DNA from: Salinicoccus cyprini
Lineage (GTDB): Bacteria > Bacillota > Bacilli > Staphylococcales > Salinicoccaceae
DNA length: 64,000 nt
Direction: 5' to 3'
NCBI RefSeq assembly: GCF_007713705.1
Contig: NZ_VMSJ01000001.1
Location: 558,001-622,000, forward strand
Shown here: positions 29,224-40,251 of the stretch, piece by piece
How positions within the stretch are numbered: position 1 is the first letter of the stretch
Layout: every line of letters begins with the position of its first letter
Notes under the pieces: model-generated
What the model saw: the letters and a program-made list of their open reading frames with translations, nothing else
Database searches by the model: none
What the model was told of the DNA's origin: nothing
Made by a program: the position numbers and the translations under genes

Positions 29224-29802
29224 ATGGTAAGAAAAAACGGATTGACATTGACCGATGTACTGGTCACGGTCGTCATCGCACTCGTGTTTGCATTCATCTA
29301 CTCGATATGGGGTGGTGTCTATACGGCACTCGAACCCCTTGGTCTGCATCTGAACCAGCTGCTTTACGGCATGTGGTTCATCGCAGCAGTCGTCGCCTAC
29401 CTGATCATCAGAAAGCCGGGTGTGGCACTGATTGCTGAATTCGCAGCCGCGTCAGGGGAGACGATCGTCATGCTGCAGTTCGACGTCATGCTGATCGTCT
29501 ATGGATTGATCCAGGGACTGGCGTGTGAAATTGTCTTTGCAGTCGTGAAGTATAAGAGCACTTCGCTGATGGTGGCAGTTGCGGCTGGTGTGGCAGCGGC
29601 CCTTTCAACATTGCCGCTCGACTGGTATTACGGTTATCTTGGACAGCTTGCAACGTGGAATCTGCTGCTCATGTTCGGCTTCAGAGTGCTGAGTGGTGCA
29701 CTCATTGCCGGCGGACTTGCCCATCTGCTGTACCAGGGGCTGAAAGGAACCGGCGTACTGAAACTGGTCGGACAGAAGGCCACAGCCGATGAAGGACTGT
29801 AG
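29224..29802 (+). CDS. ykoE: ECF transporter S component YkoE (thiamine/HMP uptake)
   Basis: YkoE is the substrate-binding membrane subunit of the YkoEDC energy-coupling factor transporter, predicted for thiamine or its pyrimidine moiety HMP. The 192-residue protein has about five hydrophobic segments, opening with LTLTDVLVTVVIALVFAFIY. GGAGGG precedes ATG 29224. It is the first gene under the TPP riboswitch, which supports the thiamine assignment. The salvage partner YkoF is not in the operon. Confidence 0.9.
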   Translation: MVRKNGLTLTDVLVTVVIALVFAFIYSIWGGVYTALEPLGLHLNQLLYGMWFIAAVVAYLIIRKPGVALIAEFAAASGETIVMLQFDVMLIVYGLIQGLACEIVFAVVKYKSTSLMVAVAAGVAAALSTLPLDWYYGYLGQLATWNLLLMFGFRVLSGALIAGGLAHLLYQGLKGTGVLKLVGQKATADEGL

Positions 29803-29804
29803 GA

Positions 29805-31208
29805 ATGGCCATCGCAGTCAAAAACCTCAGATTGAAGTTCCCGGAGGCACAAGCGCGCCTGTTTACAGACCTTGAACTCACAATAGAGGATAAGGAAAAG
29901 GTGCTGATTGTCGGACCGAGTGGCTCAGGCAAGAGTACTCTGCTCAACGTTCTCGGGGGACTCATTCCGAACGTCATCGATGTACTGATGAAGGCCGATC
30001 AGCTGGAGCTTCCGAATTCCGGTGCCTATGTCTTCCAGGATCCGGATTCCCAGTTTACGATGCCCACGGTGGCAGAGGAGCTTGCATTCATCATGGAGAA
30101 CAGGCAGGTCGAAAGAGAGGATATGGACCAGAGAATCGTGCAGATACTCGGTACGGTCGGTCTTGATATCGATCCCGCTGCAGCCATCCACACACTGTCG
30201 GGCGGCATGAAGCAGAAGCTTGCCATCGCAAGTGCACTGCTGCAGCAGGCGGACACGCTGTTCCTGGATGAACCGACGAGTATGCTCGATGAGGGGTCTG
30301 CCGAACATTTGTGGGAAACCATCCAACAGATGTGGGACGGCCGCACGGTAGTAATCATCGAGCACCGCGTGGAGAATATATGGGATAAGGTCGACCGTGT
30401 CATACTCATGGATGACCAGGGCCGGATCGACAGGATAGGGCCGCCGGATGAAATGCTCGAAAACCACCGGGATGCACTTGATGCGTTCGGCGTATGGCAT
30501 CCTGAATCCTGGCACAATGCTCCACGTCTTCCTGAAATAAAAGCACAGTCGGATGTACTGCTAGAAGCCCGCGACCTGGTGGTCAGAAGAGGGAAAAGGC
30601 AGCTTCTGACCATCGATGCACTTGATATATGGAAAGGGGAGTGGATCACTCTTGAAGGGGATAATGGCACAGGAAAGACAAGCCTGCTCCTGGCATTGAT
30701 GAAGCTGATTCCGTCAGACGGGGATATACAGTTCAAAAATAAAAAAGTGAAGAAGCAGAAGCATTATAACGGAGCGCTCTATCCGGTATTTCAGAATCCC
30801 GAACTGCAGTTCATTACAAACACTGTTTTTGACGAAGTGTTCATCAATCTCGAGCTACACTTTGGCAGGGAGGGAGCAAAGCAGAAAGCGGACGCACTGA
30901 TAGAAAGACTTGGTCTCGGTAAAGTCCGCCATCTGCATCCGCTCGAAATTTCGACAGGGCAGAAGCGCCGTCTGAGTGTGGCGACGGCAGCCGGCGGCAT
31001 TCCCGAAATCATCATTCTGGATGAACCGACTTTCGGCCTCGATCAGCGGCACGCATTCCGGCTGCTTCAAATGCTGCATGATATGGTCAAGTCGGGCACG
31101 ACCATCATCATGATCACACACGATGAAGAAATCAAAATACGCTATCCTTCAAGAAGACTGCGGATAGAGGACGGGACGCTGATGGAAGGAGGCGGGTCTG
31201 ATGATTGA
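29805..31208 (+). CDS. ykoD: ECF transporter dual ATPase YkoD
   Basis: This 467-residue protein has two fused ABC ATPase domains. NBD1 (about 1-230) has GPSGSGKST, LSGGMKQKLAIA and LFLDEPTSML. NBD2 (about 245-465) has GDNGTGKTS, ISTGQKRRLSVA and IILDEPTFGLD. It energises YkoE and YkoC. ATG 29805 lies three bases after ykoE, and its 3' end overlaps ykoC by eight bases. Confidence 0.92.
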   Translation: MAIAVKNLRLKFPEAQARLFTDLELTIEDKEKVLIVGPSGSGKSTLLNVLGGLIPNVIDVLMKADQLELPNSGAYVFQDPDSQFTMPTVAEELAFIMENRQVEREDMDQRIVQILGTVGLDIDPAAAIHTLSGGMKQKLAIASALLQQADTLFLDEPTSMLDEGSAEHLWETIQQMWDGRTVVIIEHRVENIWDKVDRVILMDDQGRIDRIGPPDEMLENHRDALDAFGVWHPESWHNAPRLPEIKAQSDVLLEARDLVVRRGKRQLLTIDALDIWKGEWITLEGDNGTGKTSLLLALMKLIPSDGDIQFKNKKVKKQKHYNGALYPVFQNPELQFITNTVFDEVFINLELHFGREGAKQKADALIERLGLGKVRHLHPLEISTGQKRRLSVATAAGGIPEIIILDEPTFGLDQRHAFRLLQMLHDMVKSGTTIIMITHDEEIKIRYPSRRLRIEDGTLMEGGGSDD

Positions 31209-31992
31209 AGCAATCAGACATTACAGTACACCTGCAGACCGGGTCAACCCGATCACCAAGATTCTGGTGGCGGTCGGCCTGTTTCTCGCCGTCGTACTCA
31301 TCCATGATCCGAACCACCTGTTCCATCTGTCGCTGCTCATGCTGGTTCTGCTGATCGTATTGAGCGGCGTCAAAATCCGCTACCTCGTCCTGCTCACTGC
31401 GACCATCCTGTTTTTCGGTCTGATCTCAAGCCTGTACATGATCTTCTACGGGGAAGGAACGTCCACGCTCCTCCGCTTCGGTATCGTCCACATCACTGAG
31501 GAGAGCACTGTGCGCGGTGTTCATATCATGATGCGTGGTGTCGTACTGTCGTTCTTTGGGGCACTGGTCGTGTTCACAACGAAATTGACGGACGTCTTCT
31601 ACAGTATGATGCAGCAGGGGGGTCTCAGGCCGAAGTTCGCCTACGCGTTCATGGCCGCGATCCGCATGGTGCCGATCATCGCCAATGAGTATATGACACT
31701 CAGGCGTGCGCGCAAAGTGAGGCGGCCTTTGATCCACAGGAAATACATCAGCGGCTATAAGGGATTTTCCACGACCATCATCACGCTTCTGAGCCAGAGC
31801 ATCCGCCGGGCATACCGGCTCGGCATCGCGATGGAATCGAAGGGATTCGATGATGGACCGAGGACATACTACCACCGGACTTCATTTTCCATCATCGATC
31901 TCCTTTTCATCATGCTCGTCATCCTGACAGTCATTTTTTCATATCAGCTGGGTCAGTGGTACAGCCCTTTTGCCACTACCGATGCAAGATGA
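31201..31992 (+). CDS. ykoC: ECF transporter transmembrane component YkoC (EcfT)
   Basis: This 263-residue EcfT-type scaffold has hydrophobic segments around residues 20-60, 70-90, 110-130 and 230-255. The coupling-helix region between them contains RRARKVRRP and AMESKGFDDGPR, the Arg/Gly-rich motifs that contact the ATPases. It is the last gene of the TPP-controlled operon. AGGAGGCGGG inside ykoD provides the ribosome-binding site. Confidence 0.9.
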   Translation: MIEAIRHYSTPADRVNPITKILVAVGLFLAVVLIHDPNHLFHLSLLMLVLLIVLSGVKIRYLVLLTATILFFGLISSLYMIFYGEGTSTLLRFGIVHITEESTVRGVHIMMRGVVLSFFGALVVFTTKLTDVFYSMMQQGGLRPKFAYAFMAAIRMVPIIANEYMTLRRARKVRRPLIHRKYISGYKGFSTTIITLLSQSIRRAYRLGIAMESKGFDDGPRTYYHRTSFSIIDLLFIMLVILTVIFSYQLGQWYSPFATTDAR

Positions 31993-32130
31993 AATGACAG
32001 CCAAATAGTTTTGAATTATGCGGTGAAAACGTATATACTGATATAAGATTTGATTCACCGATGATTCATGCGGATGATGAGAGAATATTGCCGGGCCACC
32101 GGTGTCAAAATAGGAAAAGGTGGAAGCGCT

Positions 32131-32556
32131 ATGTATACGAAAGATGAAATTGTAAAAGAAGCCAAGGCACTTGGCAGCATGATTGCAGAAACTGAGCAGG
32201 TCGACTTCTTCAAGAAAGCTGAAGCGAAAATCCATGAGAACAAGGATGTCCGCGAAAAGATGGCGAGCCTGAAGAGTCTGCAGAAGCAGGCTGTCAACTT
32301 CCAGAACTATGGCAAGGAACGTGCCTACCAGATGACCGAGGAGAAAATAAAGAAGGTTGAGGCGGAACTAGATGAGATGCCGATCGTCAACCAGTTCAAG
32401 GAATCCCAGGGACAGGTCAACGAGCTGTTGCAGATGGTCTCCCATGCCATCAGTCAGACGGTGACCAACGAGGTCATCACTTCTACAGGTGGAGATATTC
32501 TTGAAGGTGAAACCGGAGCGGCAATGAGAAACATGCCGAATCGTAAACAGGATTAG
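32131..32556 (+). CDS. ricA: RicA family protein (YmcA)
   Basis: RicA is one subunit of the RicAFT (YmcA-YlbF-YaaT) complex that guides RNase Y to mRNA targets in Bacillus and Staphylococcus. The 141-residue helical protein contains the family segments IAETEQVDFFKKAEAKI and LKSLQKQAVNFQNYGK. ATG 32131 has AAAGGTGGAAG upstream; the longer frame to 32068 is unsupported. In Staphylococcus it lies between miaB and mutS; here miaB is absent and thiW intervenes before mutS. Confidence 0.92.
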   Translation: MYTKDEIVKEAKALGSMIAETEQVDFFKKAEAKIHENKDVREKMASLKSLQKQAVNFQNYGKERAYQMTEEKIKKVEAELDEMPIVNQFKESQGQVNELLQMVSHAISQTVTNEVITSTGGDILEGETGAAMRNMPNRKQD

Positions 32557-32566
32557 ACAAAAATAT

Positions 32567-32607
32567 AAAAGGGCTGTGCATCTCTAAAGGATGTACAGCC
32601 CTTTTTT
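32567..32607 (+). terminator. Intrinsic terminator after ricA
   Basis: AAAAGGGCTGTGCAT pairs with ATGTACAGCCCTTTT and a T run follows, 10 bases past the ricA stop and about 20 before thiW. thiW therefore needs its own signal or read-through. Confidence 0.88.
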
Positions 32608-32625
32608 CGGAAGGAAGATGTATCA

Positions 32626-33123
32626 ATGGACAGGAAATTAACCAGAAAATTGACCATGACAAGTGTACTTGTGGCACTGAACGTTGTACTGAGCACTTTT
32701 ATCGTCATACCACTCGGCCCAGTCAGAGCTGCGCCAGTGCAGCACCTCATCAATGTAGTCAGCGTAGTACTCACCGGCCCCTTTGCCGTAGTGCAGGCGT
32801 TTCTTTCATCGACAATACGGATCATGATGGGAACCGGATCGCCTTTTGCGTACCCTGGCAGCATGATCGGGGCACTGGTTGCGTTTCTGTTATACCGGAA
32901 GTTCAAGAAGCTTGGGCCGACTGCTGCCGGGGAGATGCTCGGCACTGGTATTCTTGGTTCGCTCGCCACGCTGCCTCTGATCGCAGTGCTTGGCCTGGAC
33001 CTCGATTTTTTCTTTGTGCTGGCTCCTGCATTTCTGGCAAGTACAATGATCGGATCGCTGATCTCATGGCTTCTTCTTGGCCAGCTTGACAAAAAAGGAG
33101 TTCTAAAGGAATTCAACATATGA
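32626..33123 (+). CDS. thiW: ECF transporter S component ThiW (thiazole uptake)
   Basis: ThiW is the predicted substrate-specific membrane subunit for the thiamine thiazole precursor. The 165-residue protein starts MDRKLTRKLTMTSVLVALNV and has the family segment PVQHLINVVSVVLTGPFAVVQAF, with about five membrane helices. It has no ATPase of its own and must use a general EcfAT module. GGAAGGAAG precedes ATG 32626. Unlike most thiW genes it has no visible TPP riboswitch in its roughly 70-base leader. Confidence 0.88.
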   Translation: MDRKLTRKLTMTSVLVALNVVLSTFIVIPLGPVRAAPVQHLINVVSVVLTGPFAVVQAFLSSTIRIMMGTGSPFAYPGSMIGALVAFLLYRKFKKLGPTAAGEMLGTGILGSLATLPLIAVLGLDLDFFFVLAPAFLASTMIGSLISWLLLGQLDKKGVLKEFNI

Positions 33124-33172
33124 TGAGCTGCATGATATAATGCAATTATATTTTAGTAATGGAAGTGTTTAG

Positions 33173-35692
33173 ATGACTACAGTAACACCAATGATGCAGC
33201 AGTATCTGAATATAAAGGCGGAACATCCGGATGTTCTGCTCCTCTACCGGATGGGGGACTTCTACGAGCTGTTCTATGAAGATGCCGTCACGGCGAGCAA
33301 GCTGCTCGAGATCACCTTGACATCACGGGACAAGAAGAAGGATCCGATTCCGATGTGCGGCGTGCCCTACCATTCTGCGAAGAGCTATATCGAGCGTCTG
33401 ATCGACCAGGGTTATAAGGTAGCGATCTGTGAACAGCTCGAGGATCCGAAGCAGACGAAGGGCATGGTGAAACGTGGCGTGGTGCGTGTCATCACACCGG
33501 GTACTCTGATTGACGATTTCGGTATGGATGACGGCCGCAGCAACTACATTCTTGCACTGGACGAACAGGGCGGCGTTTTCAATGCTGCCTATTCGGACAT
33601 ATCGACAGGGGAGATCTCCGCATTCTGCACGGACGATATGACGGTGCTGAAAAGCGAGATCGACCGGATCGGTCCGAGGGAGATTGTCATCGAGGAGAAT
33701 ATCCAGGGGGTCCTGTCGGAACTGTATGCCGATCCGCCGGTCAATACGCCGTTCACAAACGATGTGCATCACCCGCTCGACTACGACCCGGCAATCACTG
33801 CAGGGGAAAAGCAGGCACTTAATCTGCTGATCAGCTATATCCGCGCCCATAACATGCGCGATCTGAAGCATTTCAGAACAGTGGCGAAGCACCGCATCAA
33901 GGAGACGATGCAGCTCAACTATGCCGCCCTGTCGAATCTCGAGCTGCTGGAGAGCCTGCAGACCAAGAAGACAAAAGGCTCTCTCTTCTGGTACATGAAC
34001 AGGACGGAGACACCGATGGGCAAGCGCAAGCTGAGAAAATGGATCGAGCGGCCGCTGCTCAGCCAGGATGCCATTCATGTGCGTCAGAACGTGGTGGCTG
34101 TATTACTCGAGAACTTTCTGGAGAGGGAAGATATCCGGGGGCTGCTCAATAATGTCTACGACATTGAGCGGCTCGTCGGCCGGCTCAGCTTCGGCAACAT
34201 TGATGCAAAGGACCTCGTCCAGATGCGGGATTCGCTGGCAGGACTGCCGGCAATCGAAAATATGCTCAGCCGGATCGGTCTGATGGATACTACCCTGTTC
34301 AGCGATTTCGATACGCTCCATGATGTCCATCAACTGCTCGATTCAAGCCTCGATGATACGCCGCCGAAGACAGTGCGGGAAGGCGGCATCTTCAAGGAAG
34401 GGTACAACGAGAAGCTTGATGAATACCGCTACCTGTCAAACAATGGCAGGATATGGCTCGATGACTATATCGAGCGGGAACGGGAACGCACAGGCATCCG
34501 CAATATGAAAGTCGGATTCAACAAGGTGTTCGGCTACTATATCGAAATCTCGAAAGGCAATGCCGTAAACTTCGATGCCGACCATTTCGAATACCAGCGC
34601 AAGCAGACGCTGACCAATGCGGAGCGCTTCATCACCCCTGAACTGAAGGAGATGGAATCGAAGCTGCTTGGTGCGCAGGATGAAAGCATCATTCTGGAGT
34701 ACAATCTCTTTGTCGAGCTGCGCCAGCAGATGGAGCAGTTCATTCCACGGCTCCAGACGACCGCCGACATCATCAGCACCCTCGACTGCCTCATCTCATT
34801 TGCAACTGTGGCGAATGAATACCGCCTGGTGCGTCCCGAATTCAGCGACAGCACGCTGTCCATAAAGGAGGGCCGCCACCCGGTGGTCGAGAAGGTGATC
34901 GGCGAGAACACGTATGTACCAAACTCCCTCGACATGGACCAGGAGACATTCATCTACCTGATTACAGGACCGAACATGTCCGGTAAGAGTACTTACATGC
35001 GGCAGACGGCGATCATCAGCATCATGGCACAGATGGGCATGTATGTGCCGGCAGAAAAAGCCACACTGCCCATCTTCGACCAGATTTTCACCCGCATCGG
35101 GGCGAGCGATGACCTGGCAAGCGGCAAGTCGACTTTCATGATTGAAATGATGGAGGCCAATGAAGCACTGCAGAACGCGACCGAAAACAGCCTGCTGATC
35201 TTTGATGAGATCGGGCGGGGGACATCCACCTACGACGGCCTGTCGCTTGCCCAGTCGATGCTCGAGTACATCCACCATCATATCGGTGCGAAGACACTCT
35301 TCTCGACGCATTATCATGAGATGACACGGCTTGGAAATGAACTGGACCATCTGAAGAATGTCCATGTCAAGGCGACCGAGTATGACGGCAAGCTGATATT
35401 CCTCCACAAGGTGAAGCCTGGTCCGGTGGAGCGGAGCTACGGCATCCATGTGGCACGCCTTGCCGAACTGCCGGATGAAGTGACGAAGCGGGCTCACGAA
35501 CTGCTCAAAGGATTCGAGCAGGACGGACATGTCATCGGCAGCCGGCAGCTGTCCCTGCCGCTCGATGATACGGAGACGTATGAAACCCATCCGGTCATCG
35601 ACCAGCTCAAGGCTGTTGATATCAATGCGATGACACCGCTCGATGCAATGATGAAGCTGCAGGAACTTAAAAACGAGCTTGAAGGCGAGTGA
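33173..35692 (+). CDS. mutS: DNA mismatch repair protein MutS
   Basis: MutS recognises mispairs and recruits MutL. The 839-residue protein has the N-terminal mismatch-binding motif [14 protein letters not shown] (Phe-x-Glu, about 25-38), connector and lever domains, and the ATPase with [13 protein letters not shown] near residue 603 and [11 protein letters not shown]-terminal dimerisation helix follows. mutL begins four bases after its stop. Confidence 0.97.
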   Translation: MTTVTPMMQQYLNIKAEHPDVLLLYRMGDFYELFYEDAVTASKLLEITLTSRDKKKDPIPMCGVPYHSAKSYIERLIDQGYKVAICEQLEDPKQTKGMVKRGVVRVITPGTLIDDFGMDDGRSNYILALDEQGGVFNAAYSDISTGEISAFCTDDMTVLKSEIDRIGPREIVIEENIQGVLSELYADPPVNTPFTNDVHHPLDYDPAITAGEKQALNLLISYIRAHNMRDLKHFRTVAKHRIKETMQLNYAALSNLELLESLQTKKTKGSLFWYMNRTETPMGKRKLRKWIERPLLSQDAIHVRQNVVAVLLENFLEREDIRGLLNNVYDIERLVGRLSFGNIDAKDLVQMRDSLAGLPAIENMLSRIGLMDTTLFSDFDTLHDVHQLLDSSLDDTPPKTVREGGIFKEGYNEKLDEYRYLSNNGRIWLDDYIERERERTGIRNMKVGFNKVFGYYIEISKGNAVNFDADHFEYQRKQTLTNAERFITPELKEMESKLLGAQDESIILEYNLFVELRQQMEQFIPRLQTTADIISTLDCLISFATVANEYRLVRPEFSDSTLSIKEGRHPVVEKVIGENTYVPNSLDMDQETFIYLITGPNMSGKSTYMRQTAIISIMAQMGMYVPAEKATLPIFDQIFTRIGASDDLASGKSTFMIEMMEANEALQNATENSLLIFDEIGRGTSTYDGLSLAQSMLEYIHHHIGAKTLFSTHYHEMTRLGNELDHLKNVHVKATEYDGKLIFLHKVKPGPVERSYGIHVARLAELPDEVTKRAHELLKGFEQDGHVIGSRQLSLPLDDTETYETHPVIDQLKAVDINAMTPLDAMMKLQELKNELEGE

Positions 35693-35696
35693 TGAT

Positions 35697-37589
<1,893 letters not shown>

Positions 37590-37600
37590 GGAGGAAAAAG

Positions 37601-38476
37601 ATGAAGATCAGCGAAGAGACGATAGATAACTACGGACGCCGCATAAAAATAAAAATCTTTTCTCCGGAATCCCCTGTCTGTGCCATCCAGCTCATGCACG
37701 GTATGGCGGAACATATGGGCCGCTACAGCGAAATGATGACATGGCTTGCGATGAATGACTGCATGGCCATCATGCACGATCACCGAGGTCATGGCGAAGA
37801 TGAGCAGGATCCCGGCCATTTTAACGACTTCAATCTGCTGATCGAGGATGCGCTGGCTGTCTCATCCGTCATTCCGCATGATCTGCCGAAGTTCATCCTC
37901 GGCCATTCGATGGGCTCGATCGTTGCCAGGCGACTGCTTGAGCGGGGCGTCTACGATGGCGGTATCATCGTCGGCACCGGCAGCAGGGACGCCTTCTTTG
38001 ACCAGCTCTCCTCAAAGATGCTCAGCGGACTTGCCAATGCAGCACCGAGGATGAAGTCCGAAACAATCAACCGCCTTGCGTTCGCCGGCTATGATGCGTC
38101 GTTTCCGGGTACACAGAAGAATCGCTGGCTGTCGGAGGATGATGCCAAGGTGGCGCAATACAACAGGGATGACTATTGCGGATTCAAGATGAGCAACCGG
38201 GCACTTTCGGAAATTGTGCGGCATATCCGGCTCAGCACAAAGCAAAAAAATCTGAAGCGGCTCGACCGCGACGTGCCGATCCTGCTGGTCGGCGGCAAGG
38301 ATGATCCGTTCTCCAGCCGCGGTAAAGATATACGCAACCTGGCACGCCTCTACCGGCACTACTTGGATAGCGTTACGGTGCAGCTCTATGATACGAGCCG
38401 TCATGAAGTGCTTTTTGAAAAAAATCGCGAACAGGTATACAACAGACTGGTGGAGTGGGTGATGAGACATGTCTGA
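37601..38476 (+). CDS. Alpha/beta hydrolase (lysophospholipase / monoacylglycerol lipase-like)
   Basis: This 291-residue serine hydrolase has the oxyanion region LMHGMAEHMGRY (about 27-38), the nucleophile elbow GHSMGS near residue 105, and late Asp and His residues (VGGKDDPF, DTSRHEVLFE). No signal peptide is present, so it is cytosolic. GGGAGG precedes ATG 37601. Staphylococcus carries a homologue immediately before miaA but with glpPFKD between it and mutL. The substrate is unproven. Confidence 0.88.
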   Translation: MKISEETIDNYGRRIKIKIFSPESPVCAIQLMHGMAEHMGRYSEMMTWLAMNDCMAIMHDHRGHGEDEQDPGHFNDFNLLIEDALAVSSVIPHDLPKFILGHSMGSIVARRLLERGVYDGGIIVGTGSRDAFFDQLSSKMLSGLANAAPRMKSETINRLAFAGYDASFPGTQKNRWLSEDDAKVAQYNRDDYCGFKMSNRALSEIVRHIRLSTKQKNLKRLDRDVPILLVGGKDDPFSSRGKDIRNLARLYRHYLDSVTVQLYDTSRHEVLFEKNREQVYNRLVEWVMRHV

Positions 38477-39410
38477 AAAGAAGAAGCTGCTTATTCTGGT
38501 GGGACCGACCGCAATCGGAAAGTCGTCACTCGGCGTCGAAATTGCGAAGCGGTTCAACCTTGAGATCATCAGCGGAGATTCGATGCAGGTGTACCAGGGG
38601 ATGGATATTGGTACAGGAAAGATTACAGAGGAAGAGATGGATGGGGTCCAGCATTATATGATCGATGTCATGCCGCCGGATACATCCTTCTCGGTGCACG
38701 ATTTCCAGAAGCATGTCGATGAGGTCATAGATGAATTCCATGAAGCCGGGGATGTGCCCTTCATCGTGGGAGGCACCGGACACTACATCCGTGCGCTCAT
38801 CTATGGCTATGAATTCAACGATGAGGATGATGCGGAAAAGCGTGCTCTGACAGCGCGGCTCGAAAAGCTCGGTTCGACCATTCTTCACAGCCGTCTCAGG
38901 GCGATTGATCCGAAGCTTGCACAGGAGATCCATCAGAACAACCGCAAGCGGGTCATCCGTGCACTGGTCAAGCATGAACTGAGCAACCGGATCAGCAGCA
39001 GGGAAGGCCCCGGCTACACAGACGAGATGAAATATGATACATTTATAGTAGGATTGACACGTGATAGAAAAATAATGCATGAGAACATCAACAGTCGTGT
39101 CGACAAGATGTTCGAGATGGGGCTTGAAGATGAAGTGCGCGCACTGATGAGCGACAGTTCCCTGTCCAGAACGGCAAGTGCAGCCATCGGCTACAAGGAA
39201 TTCCTGCCATACTTCGAGGGCAGTGCTTCCCTCGAAGAGGTGAAAGAAACCATCAAACAGCATACCAGGCAATATGCCAAACGACAACTGACTTTCTTCA
39301 GGAATCAGCTTCCCGTGAATTGGTACGATCTTGATTCAGTGAATACGGATACTATATTTGAGGATATATATCAATTCCTACACACGAAGGAGAGAAAGAA
39401 AAATGACTAA
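38469..39410 (+). CDS. miaA: tRNA dimethylallyltransferase MiaA
   Basis: MiaA adds an isopentenyl group to A37 of tRNAs reading UNN codons. The 313-residue protein has the P-loop GPTAIGKSSLGVEIAKRF near residue 12, ISGDSMQVYQGMDIGTGK, and QHTRQYAKRQLTFFRNQ near the C-terminus. It overlaps the upstream hydrolase by eight bases and the hfq start by eight bases. Its usual follow-on enzyme MiaB is not encoded in the window. Confidence 0.96.
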   Translation: MSEKKKLLILVGPTAIGKSSLGVEIAKRFNLEIISGDSMQVYQGMDIGTGKITEEEMDGVQHYMIDVMPPDTSFSVHDFQKHVDEVIDEFHEAGDVPFIVGGTGHYIRALIYGYEFNDEDDAEKRALTARLEKLGSTILHSRLRAIDPKLAQEIHQNNRKRVIRALVKHELSNRISSREGPGYTDEMKYDTFIVGLTRDRKIMHENINSRVDKMFEMGLEDEVRALMSDSSLSRTASAAIGYKEFLPYFEGSASLEEVKETIKQHTRQYAKRQLTFFRNQLPVNWYDLDSVNTDTIFEDIYQFLHTKERKKND

Positions 39411-39597
39411 TGGTGATCTGCAGGAGAAGTTTCTCAGTGAATTCAAGGAGTCGGAAGTCGAAGTGACCGTGTTTCTGGTAAATGGGTTTCAGATGCGGGG
39501 GACTGTCATAGACTTTGATAGATTTGTCATCCAGCTGCAGTCAGGCGGCAAGGATCATCTGATCTACAAGCATGCCATCAGCACGTTTACCAAATAG
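39403..39597 (+). CDS. hfq: RNA-binding protein Hfq
   Basis: This 64-residue Sm-fold protein has the Sm1 segment FLVNGFQMRGTVIDFDRFVI and the Sm2 motif YKHAIST. The sequence stops three residues after the Sm core, so the C-terminal tail is essentially missing, shorter than the roughly 77-residue staphylococcal form. ATG 39403 follows AAGGAGAG and overlaps miaA. The miaA-hfq order is conserved. Confidence 0.95.
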   Translation: MTNGDLQEKFLSEFKESEVEVTVFLVNGFQMRGTVIDFDRFVIQLQSGGKDHLIYKHAISTFTK

Positions 39598-39600
39598 CAC

Positions 39601-39630
39601 AAAGCATCCCATCTGGTGGGATGCTTTTTT
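39601..39630. terminator. Bidirectional terminator between hfq and gpx
   Basis: AAAGCATCCCA pairs with TGGGATGCTTT and is followed by TTT. The A-rich left flank allows use by the convergent gpx gene as well. Confidence 0.88.
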
Positions 39631-40114
39631 AGCCTCTGAGTACTCTTAGGATGTCATCTTCAAATGTAAGTGGGGATTTTTGCGGTGGAAAGCGTTTCAC
39701 GATTCTGCCTTCTCTTGAAATCAGGAATTTGGTGAAGTTCCACTTTACAGTATTGGTCAAAAGACCATTCTTGCTTTCAGTCAGATGCTTGAATAGAGGA
39801 TGAATGCTATCTCCTTTGACATTCACCTTTTCCATCACATCGAATGTAACGCCATATTCCCTATTATAGTGGAACCGGGCTTCAGAAGCATCGAGCGGTT
39901 CAGAGTTCATGAAGTCGTCGGAAGGAAAAACAAGTACCCGAAGCCCTTCATCCTTGTACTTCTGATAGAGGAACTCAAGTTCGGACAGCTGGTTGCAGAA
40001 TGTACACTCACTTGCAGTATTGATTATCAGAATGGCTTTGCCTTCAAAATCCCTCATATCCATTGGTATGCCGGTATCATCATGAACTTTCAGATCATAT
40101 ATATGCGTCTTCAT
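39629..40114 (-). CDS. Glutathione peroxidase-like thiol peroxidase
   Basis: This 161-residue GPx/BsaA-family peroxidase probably uses thioredoxin to reduce peroxides. The peroxidatic cysteine is Cys37 in NTASECTFCNQ, and the catalytic Gln and Trp-Asn (VKWNFTKFL) are present. Unusually, Cys40 makes a CxxC pair where most homologues have Thr or Lys. Minus-strand ATG 40114 has AAAGGGG nine bases upstream. It sits between hfq and hflX exactly as bsaA does in Staphylococcus. Confidence 0.9.
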   Translation of the reverse strand: MKTHIYDLKVHDDTGIPMDMRDFEGKAILIINTASECTFCNQLSELEFLYQKYKDEGLRVLVFPSDDFMNSEPLDASEARFHYNREYGVTFDVMEKVNVKGDSIHPLFKHLTESKNGLLTNTVKWNFTKFLISREGRIVKRFPPQKSPLTFEDDILRVLRG

Positions 40115-40251
40115 GATTCGAGGCCCCTTTCTAAAACGACAAACACAAATATATCTTTCATTTAGACAAAATCTGGCTCTATTAAACACGAATCCCATAA
40201 CCGATCAGCAAAACGGGTATGGAAGGCTAAAGCAGCTGAGGAGGTACGCAA

